From: CAYLRY01 sp964386535
GTDB taxonomy: Bacteria > Chloroflexota > Dehalococcoidia > Dehalococcoidales > UBA3254
NCBI GenBank assembly: GCA_964386535.1
Contig: CAYLRY010000005.1
Coordinates: 32,604 to 96,603 of the forward strand
DNA: 64,000 nucleotides
Direction: 5' to 3'
In this document: piece by piece, positions 59,258 through 64,000 of the stretch
Layout of the letters: each line of letters begins with the position of its first letter
Numbering within the stretch: position 1 is the stretch's first letter
The notes under the pieces: generated by a model
Seen by the model: only the letters and a program-made list of their open reading frames with translations
Told to the model about the DNA's origin: nothing
Database searches by the model: none
Translations under genes and position numbers: made by a program

Positions 59258-60700
59258 ATGCCTTTTCGTAAACACTGGTTAAGCCAGCATACCAAGATTG
59301 TCTGTACCCTGGGACCGGCTACCGCAGATTCCGGCATTATAGAAAAGTTAATTCGGGCGGGTATGGATGTCGCCCGTCTCAACCTGTCTCACGGTACTCT
59401 GGAAGACCATGTTGGGTTTATAAGAAAAATCAGGGAACTTAACCGGCGCCTGGGAAGCCATGTAGCCATTTTATTGGATCTGCCGGGGCCAAAATACCGA
59501 ACCGGTGAAATGCAGAACGGATCAGCAGAATTGAAAACAGGCTCTCGATTTATTCTGACTACCCGTCCCATAAAAGGTGATAGCCAGGCTGTCTCAGTCA
59601 ATCTCCCCAGCCTGCCGAAGGATGCCAGAATCGGGCAAACGGTGCTGGTGGATGACGGAGCAATGCAGCTCAAGGTTATAGAGGTGAGAGATCCTGACGT
59701 AATCTGCAAAGTCATAACAGGCGGTATATTAACCCCAGGCAGGGGCGTGGTTTTACCGGGAGTTCCTATTTCAGAACCTTTTCTGAGTGAAAAACTAAAA
59801 TTGAACCTGGAATTTGCCGTCCAGCAGGAACCTGAATACATCGCACTTTCCTTCGTAAGTTCCGCTGAAGATGTAGAACAGGTTAGAAATACCCTTCGTC
59901 AACATAGTTCGGATATCCCTTTAATCTCCAAGATCGAACGGGCAGAAGCTGTGCAGAATTTTAATGAAATACTGGAAGCCAGTGACGGAATTATGGTGGC
60001 CCGCGGTGATATGGGAGTGGAATTGCCTCTCCAAAAAGTTCCTTTGATACAAAAAGAGTTGATCCGCCGCTCAAATCAGGCCGGAAAAGCTGTCATTACA
60101 GCCACTCAAATGCTGGAGTCCATGGTCAATTCAGCCAGGCCTACCCGGGCTGAAGTAACGGATGTGGCTAATGCCATACTGGACGGTACGGATGCCATCA
60201 TGCTGTCTGCTGAGACCTCTGTGGGCAAATACCCGGTGCAGGCGGTCAAAACCATGTTTGATATCGCCTGTGAAACAGAGTGCCATTTACCCTATGAGTC
60301 CATGCTCACACAAAGGAGGCAATGGGTAGAGCATCAAACGGATGAAATTATCAGCTATAATGCCTGCTATACAGCTTTGCAGCTTAAGGCTGTTGCCATC
60401 GTAGCCTATACTCATTCCGGGAGTACTGCTCGCCGTGTTTCCAAGTACCGTCCGCAAATCCCCATTATCGCCATTACCCCGGACCAGCGTATTGCAGGGA
60501 GGTTGATTCTGTATTGGGGAGTCAACGCCTTCCAGATCGCCGGTACCTCGTCAATAAGCGACCTGTTTGAAAAAGGCGCCAACCTGGCTAAGGAACTGCG
60601 TATTGCCAGACCGGGCGATCTGATTGTAATCACCGGCGGCATACCCATGGGAAGGACCGGGACTACCAATCTGTTAAAGGTGCAAGAAATTCCCAGTTAA
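59258..60700 (+). CDS. pyk: Pyruvate kinase
   Basis: This 480-residue enzyme transfers the phosphate of PEP to ADP. Seen: TKIVCTLGPATADS, GMDVARLNLSHGTLEDH, LLDLPGPKYRTGE, DDGAMQLKV, FVSSAEDVEQVR, ISKIERAEAVQNFNEIL with the catalytic Lys, VARGDMGVELPLQKVPLIQKELI, and ATQMLESMVNSARPTRAEVTDVANAILDGTDAIMLS. The C-terminal domain is the short type without a PEP-utiliser extension. Nineteen bases after pgk, so co-transcribed. Its 3' end overlaps the convergent gpmA stop by four bases. Confidence 0.96.
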   Translation: MPFRKHWLSQHTKIVCTLGPATADSGIIEKLIRAGMDVARLNLSHGTLEDHVGFIRKIRELNRRLGSHVAILLDLPGPKYRTGEMQNGSAELKTGSRFILTTRPIKGDSQAVSVNLPSLPKDARIGQTVLVDDGAMQLKVIEVRDPDVICKVITGGILTPGRGVVLPGVPISEPFLSEKLKLNLEFAVQQEPEYIALSFVSSAEDVEQVRNTLRQHSSDIPLISKIERAEAVQNFNEILEASDGIMVARGDMGVELPLQKVPLIQKELIRRSNQAGKAVITATQMLESMVNSARPTRAEVTDVANAILDGTDAIMLSAETSVGKYPVQAVKTMFDIACETECHLPYESMLTQRRQWVEHQTDEIISYNACYTALQLKAVAIVAYTHSGSTARRVSKYRPQIPIIAITPDQRIAGRLILYWGVNAFQIAGTSSISDLFEKGANLAKELRIARPGDLIVITGGIPMGRTGTTNLLKVQEIPS

Positions 60701-61446
60701 ACTCCGGCTTTCCCTTGTTTAGCCACAGCCTCCACGGCCTGGTTTATCTCTTCAGGGTTGCCCAGGTAGTAATGGCGGACAGGTTTCAGGTCCTTATCCA
60801 GTTCGTACACCAGAGGTATCCCGGTAGGAATGTTCAGACCTGCAATTGCAATATCCGGAACATTATCCAGGTATTTAACCAGGGCCCTGATACTGTTACC
60901 ATGTGCGCAGATGATGATTTTTTTCCCTGACTTTAAAGCTGGAGCCAGGGTCTCATGCCAGAAAGGCATAAACCTGGCTACCGTATCCTTGAGGCTTTCG
61001 GTTAAAGGTATCTCTCCATGCCTTAGATCTTTATACTTGAGTTCATTTCCCGGATACCGGGGATCATCCGGCGTTAAAGCCGGTGGTTGAACATCGTAAC
61101 TCCGGCGCCAGATAAAGACCTGCTGTTCCCCATATTTTTGTGCCATTTCAGCTTTATTTAAGCCTTGTAAGGCGCCGTAATGCCTCTCATTCAGTCTCCA
61201 TGAGCGGTAAACCGGAATCCACATCAGATCCATTTCATCCAGGATAATCCAGAGTGAGCGAATAGCCCGCTTTAATACCGAAGTGAAAGCAATATCAAAG
61301 CAGTACCCCTGTTCTTTTAAAACCTGGCCAGCTTTATGCGCTTCCTGTATTCCCTTTTCGGATAAATCTACATCAGTCCAGCCGGTAAACCGGTTTTCCT
61401 TATTCCAGGTGCTTTCTCCATGTCTCACCAGTACCAGTTTTATCAT
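60697..61446 (-). CDS. gpmA: 2,3-bisphosphoglycerate-dependent phosphoglycerate mutase
   Basis: This 249-residue enzyme interconverts 3- and 2-phosphoglycerate. Seen: LVLVRHGESTWNKENRFTGWTDVDLSEKG with the phospho-His, YRSWRLNERHYGALQGLNKAE near residue 88, ESLKDTVARFMPFWHE, IICAHGNSIRALVKYLDN with the second His, and the end NIPTGIPLVYELDKDLKP. It is the cofactor-dependent, not the GpmI, type, less common next to pgk in Clostridia. It lies on the opposite strand from pgk-pyk and is transcribed towards them. Confidence 0.96.
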   Translation of the reverse strand: MIKLVLVRHGESTWNKENRFTGWTDVDLSEKGIQEAHKAGQVLKEQGYCFDIAFTSVLKRAIRSLWIILDEMDLMWIPVYRSWRLNERHYGALQGLNKAEMAQKYGEQQVFIWRRSYDVQPPALTPDDPRYPGNELKYKDLRHGEIPLTESLKDTVARFMPFWHETLAPALKSGKKIIICAHGNSIRALVKYLDNVPDIAIAGLNIPTGIPLVYELDKDLKPVRHYYLGNPEEINQAVEAVAKQGKAGV

Positions 61447-61496
61447 TATTTGTTCTCCCGGAAATCAGCTTTTTTCATAATCTGGAGGAAATCAAT

Positions 61497-62600
61497 TTAT
61501 ACATTAAAAAGGTAATTCACCACGTCCCCGTCCTGAACTATATAAGTTTTCCCTTCCAAACGCAATAAACCCTGTTTTTTAGCTTCTACCAGCCCTCCGC
61601 ATTTCAGCAGATCAACATAATGTATCACTTCAGCCCGGATAAAACCCCTTTCAATGTCAGTATGGACTTTACCGGCAGCTTTAACCGCTTCGGTGCCCCG
61701 CCTGATGGGCCAGGCCCGGCACTCATCTTCACCTACAGTCAGAAAGGAGATCAGGTCCAGCAGTTCGTAAGAAACCTTGATGGTCCTGTCCAATCCTGAT
61801 TCCTGCATACCGAATTCCTTACGGAATTCCTGCATGGCTTCATCACCCATCTGGGCCAGTTCCATTTCAAGCTTACCGCAAGAAGCAATTAGCTTGTTCC
61901 TGGGTTTGGCAAAACGGGCATTGAGATCCTCTTCTATGATTTTGGCCTGCGGCAACTGGTCTTCACCCAGGTTAACCACGGTTAAGAGCGGCTTGGCCGT
62001 TAAAAACTGATAATTGCTGATGGTTTTGTTTTCATCAGGCGTTAACTGCATTTCCCTGATAGGCAGGTCTTTTTCCAACCCGGCTTTGATCTTAACCAGG
62101 GTTTCCTGTTCCTTAAGGTACATGGCGCGTTCAGAGGCTTTGGCAGCCTTTAGCGAACCCTCCATTTTTTCCAGCCTTTTTTCCAGTATAGCCAGGTCAG
62201 AGAAAGCCAGTTCCAAATTCATGGCTTCTATATCCCTGGCCACATCCAGGCTGCCTTCTGGATGGGGTAGACTGTCATCTTTAAATGAACGTACTACATT
62301 GACCAGTACATCCACAGTACTGAGCTGGTTCAGTAACTGACCTCCAATGCCTTTGTCCACTGCCAGCTCTTTCAAAGAAGCCCCGATATCAATATATTTC
62401 ACCTCAGCGTGAACTATCTTCCTGGGATGAAATATTGCGGCTAACTGGTAAAGCCTTTCATCCGGCACACTGGCCATACCTATATTAGCCTGTGCTTTAG
62501 TAGAATACCCACCGGTTGCAGCCTTACCTTTAGTCAGACCATTGAAAATGGTGGTTTTACCGCTTTTGGACAATCCTATAATGCCTATGTCAACACTCAT
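61497..62600 (-). CDS. ychF: YchF/OLA1-type P-loop ATPase
   Basis: This 367-residue protein starts at ATG 62600 after GAGGG; the longer frame to 62675 gives an implausible N-terminus. Seen: Walker A GLSKSGKTTIFNGL at residues 8-21, a GGYSTKAQANIG switch-I region, YIDIGASLKELAVDKGIGGQLL, a coiled-coil arm around residues 130-190, and VVNLGE where ordinary GTPases have NKxD. That noncanonical NxxE favours ATP in YchF proteins. The C-terminal TGS-like domain is seen as LISFLTVGEDECRAWPIRRGTEAVKAAGKVHTDIERGFIRAEV. Known family roles are ribosome-associated stress responses; the switch region differs somewhat from E. coli YchF (GLSKSGKTT rather than GxPNVGKST). Confidence 0.92.
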   Translation of the reverse strand: MSVDIGIIGLSKSGKTTIFNGLTKGKAATGGYSTKAQANIGMASVPDERLYQLAAIFHPRKIVHAEVKYIDIGASLKELAVDKGIGGQLLNQLSTVDVLVNVVRSFKDDSLPHPEGSLDVARDIEAMNLELAFSDLAILEKRLEKMEGSLKAAKASERAMYLKEQETLVKIKAGLEKDLPIREMQLTPDENKTISNYQFLTAKPLLTVVNLGEDQLPQAKIIEEDLNARFAKPRNKLIASCGKLEMELAQMGDEAMQEFRKEFGMQESGLDRTIKVSYELLDLISFLTVGEDECRAWPIRRGTEAVKAAGKVHTDIERGFIRAEVIHYVDLLKCGGLVEAKKQGLLRLEGKTYIVQDGDVVNYLFNV

Positions 62601-62802
62601 ATTTTCCCTCGAAACCTCTCTTATTACCCGGCCATAATCCAGAACCATTGTACACTCTGGAATATCATTGTTCAATCAAATGTTTATTTACTCCCTTACT
62701 TGTTACTTTAAACCGGCAGTGTGATAAAATTGATACGAAATTGATCCAGCCAGCCGGCGGATATTTTCAGGGAACTGGTTTAATAAAGTCCCGGAGGTAC
62801 AT

Positions 62803-63822
62803 TTGCTTTATATACTTTGGGGCGAAGACGCTTTTTCACGTGAAGAAAAGCTCCAGGAAATAAAAAACAGCCTGGGGGATCTATCCCTGTTAAGTACCAA
62901 TACCAGTATACTGGATGGTCAAAAACTTCACATAAAAGAACTGAAAGCCATTGGCGATGCTGTGCCCTTCCTTTCTCCAAAGCGGTTGCTTATTATCAGG
63001 GGGCTTCTTGAACGGTTTGAACCTAAGGAAAAGTCATCAAAACCAAAGAAAAACAACGGCAGCCAGGAAAATGAAGCACTGCAAATCGCCGGAGTCATTT
63101 CCGGTTTTCCAGCCAGTACTGTAGTAATACTGATAGATGATATTGCATCCAGAGGCAGCCCCCTGAAAAACAACCCCCTTTACCAGGCTCTAGCAAATCA
63201 GGCCAGTGTGGAAAATTTCCCGATTTTATCAGGCATTAAGTTGAACCAGTGGATTCAGACCAGGGTGACCCGCAAGGGAGGCAGTATCTCAAGGAAAGCT
63301 ACCGAAGTGCTGATGACAATTATCGGTGGTGATCTTTATGTGCTTTCCAATGAAATAAATAAGCTGGTAGCCTTTACCGCCGGCAGTATGATAGAAGAAA
63401 AAGATGTCCGGCAGGTTGTCAGTGCGGCTCAGGAGGCGGATATTTTCGCCCTGATTGAATCTGTAATGGAACATAAGTCAGGCCAGGCTGAACAAATCCT
63501 GCAAAAATTATTGCAAAATGGAATCGTTCCTCCCCAGATCCTGGTTTTACTGGCGCGCCAGGTTCAAAACCTGGTACAAATTAAAGATTTAAAAAACCGG
63601 AAAAAGCCGGTTTATGAAATCCAGACCCGCCTGGGAATCAGAAATCCCTATGCCTGGAACATACTATCAACCAGGGCGGAAAAATATACCCTTGACCAGT
63701 TAAAGCAGATCTACCGGAAACTGCTTGAAGCTGATTTATCCATTAAATCCGGCAAACTGGAAGGGGAACTGGCCCTCAATATCCTGGTAGCTGAGTTGTG
63801 CCAGCCTGCAAGTTATCTATGA
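62803..63822 (+). CDS. holA: DNA polymerase III delta subunit
   Basis: This 339-residue protein is the clamp-loader delta wrench that opens the beta clamp. Seen: LYILWGEDAFSREEKLQEIK at the start, VPFLSPKRLLIIRGL, VILIDDIASRGSPLKNN, ISRKATEVLMTIIGGDLYVLSNEINKLVAFTAG near residue 160, ADIFALIESVMEHKSGQAEQILQKLLQNG, and PYAWNILSTRAEKYTLDQLKQIYRKLLEADLSIKSGKLEGELALNIL at the end. All are characteristic of HolA. The start is TTG 62803, seven bases after GGAGG. Divergent from ychF over 202 bases. Confidence 0.92.
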   Translation: MLYILWGEDAFSREEKLQEIKNSLGDLSLLSTNTSILDGQKLHIKELKAIGDAVPFLSPKRLLIIRGLLERFEPKEKSSKPKKNNGSQENEALQIAGVISGFPASTVVILIDDIASRGSPLKNNPLYQALANQASVENFPILSGIKLNQWIQTRVTRKGGSISRKATEVLMTIIGGDLYVLSNEINKLVAFTAGSMIEEKDVRQVVSAAQEADIFALIESVMEHKSGQAEQILQKLLQNGIVPPQILVLLARQVQNLVQIKDLKNRKKPVYEIQTRLGIRNPYAWNILSTRAEKYTLDQLKQIYRKLLEADLSIKSGKLEGELALNILVAELCQPASYL

Positions 63823-63971
63823 GCAGTTTGACGAAAGACGCTTCTTGAGGTATTTTAAGAGTTACAAGCAACAGGCCGGAAATTTAATATTACCGGATTT
63901 GTTTATTAAGAATAGCCGTTCTCAATATCGCCTGGTAGGTGAAAATATTATTCCAAAAAACGGAGGACAAG

Positions 63972-64000
63972 ATGATTTCAGAAGCCGAACTGGAAAAATT
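63972..64000 (+). CDS. Start of a further gene, possibly gatC
   Basis: An ATG follows CGGAGGACAAG at good spacing. Only MISEAELEK can be read before the edge. This resembles the opening of GatC (Asp/Glu-tRNA amidotransferase subunit C), but nine residues do not identify it. Confidence 0.4.

Overview
The window looks like a chromosome segment from a low-to-mid GC anaerobic Gram-positive of the Clostridia (Peptococcaceae-like; inferred, not proven). The evidence is strong AGGAGG-type ribosome binding sites with frequent TTG/GTG starts, a T-box riboswitch in front of the trp operon, MutS2, ferredoxin-linked 2-oxoacid oxidoreductase, many 4Fe-4S proteins, and remnants of an IS1380-type transposase and a group II intron. 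I saw no rRNA, tRNA, CRISPR array or prophage.

Region 1 (1-16.7 kb) is accessory catabolic DNA mixed with decaying genes. It opens with the large and FAD subunits of a molybdenum hydroxylase. A DUF169 protein, an MFS carrier, two cupin-type proteins (one a bicupin, one with an octapeptide-repeat tail), a nitroreductase, a class C beta-lactamase-like hydrolase, an M29/NicX-like metalloenzyme, a monoacylglycerol-lipase-like hydrolase, a cysteine-rich Fe-S protein, a SnoaL-like protein and an Old Yellow Enzyme homologue follow. Broken genes lie among them: a SAM methyltransferase, a CocE-like hydrolase, a UroD-family methyltransferase with a nonsense codon, and a fused IS1380/group II intron scar.

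Region 2 (16.7-29.1 kb) is a set of 2-hydroxy/2-oxo acid enzymes. It holds a gamma-resorcylate-decarboxylase-like amidohydrolase, a DUF1537 four-carbon acid sugar kinase, GlcF and a single-chain GlcD-GlcE fusion, a ThDP enzyme with an altered GDG motif, an LDH2-type dehydrogenase, a D-2-hydroxyacid dehydrogenase and an alanine/serine-glyoxylate-type aminotransferase closed by a terminator. Together these could oxidise glycolate-type acids and channel glyoxylate to glycine or C3 units, but the substrate is unknown.

Region 3 (29.1-39.6 kb) holds an RNB-domain ribonuclease, a PsbP-like protein, two Fe-S aldo/keto reductases, a second nitroreductase, an exporter, a DinB protein, and a glycosyltransferase plus a GNAT-like protein.

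Region 4 (39.7-47.7 kb) is a complete tryptophan operon on the minus strand, trpE-G-D-C-F-aroF-B-A. It has a sigma-A promoter and a T-box leader with a UGG specifier and terminator. The DAHP synthase gene inside it ties chorismate supply to tryptophan demand.

Region 5 (47.7-64 kb) is mostly core functions. It contains DegV, MutS2 followed by a Vms1/ANKZF1-like (VLRF1) putative peptidyl-tRNA hydrolase, a GlcG-like protein, a GT2-polysaccharide deacetylase fusion with a DedA-like membrane protein, KorAB, Pgk, Pyk, GpmA, YchF, HolA, and the start of a further gene at the edge. The MutS2/VLRF1 pair is the most interesting candidate system: it would put a collided-ribosome splitting factor next to a factor that frees the stalled nascent chain.
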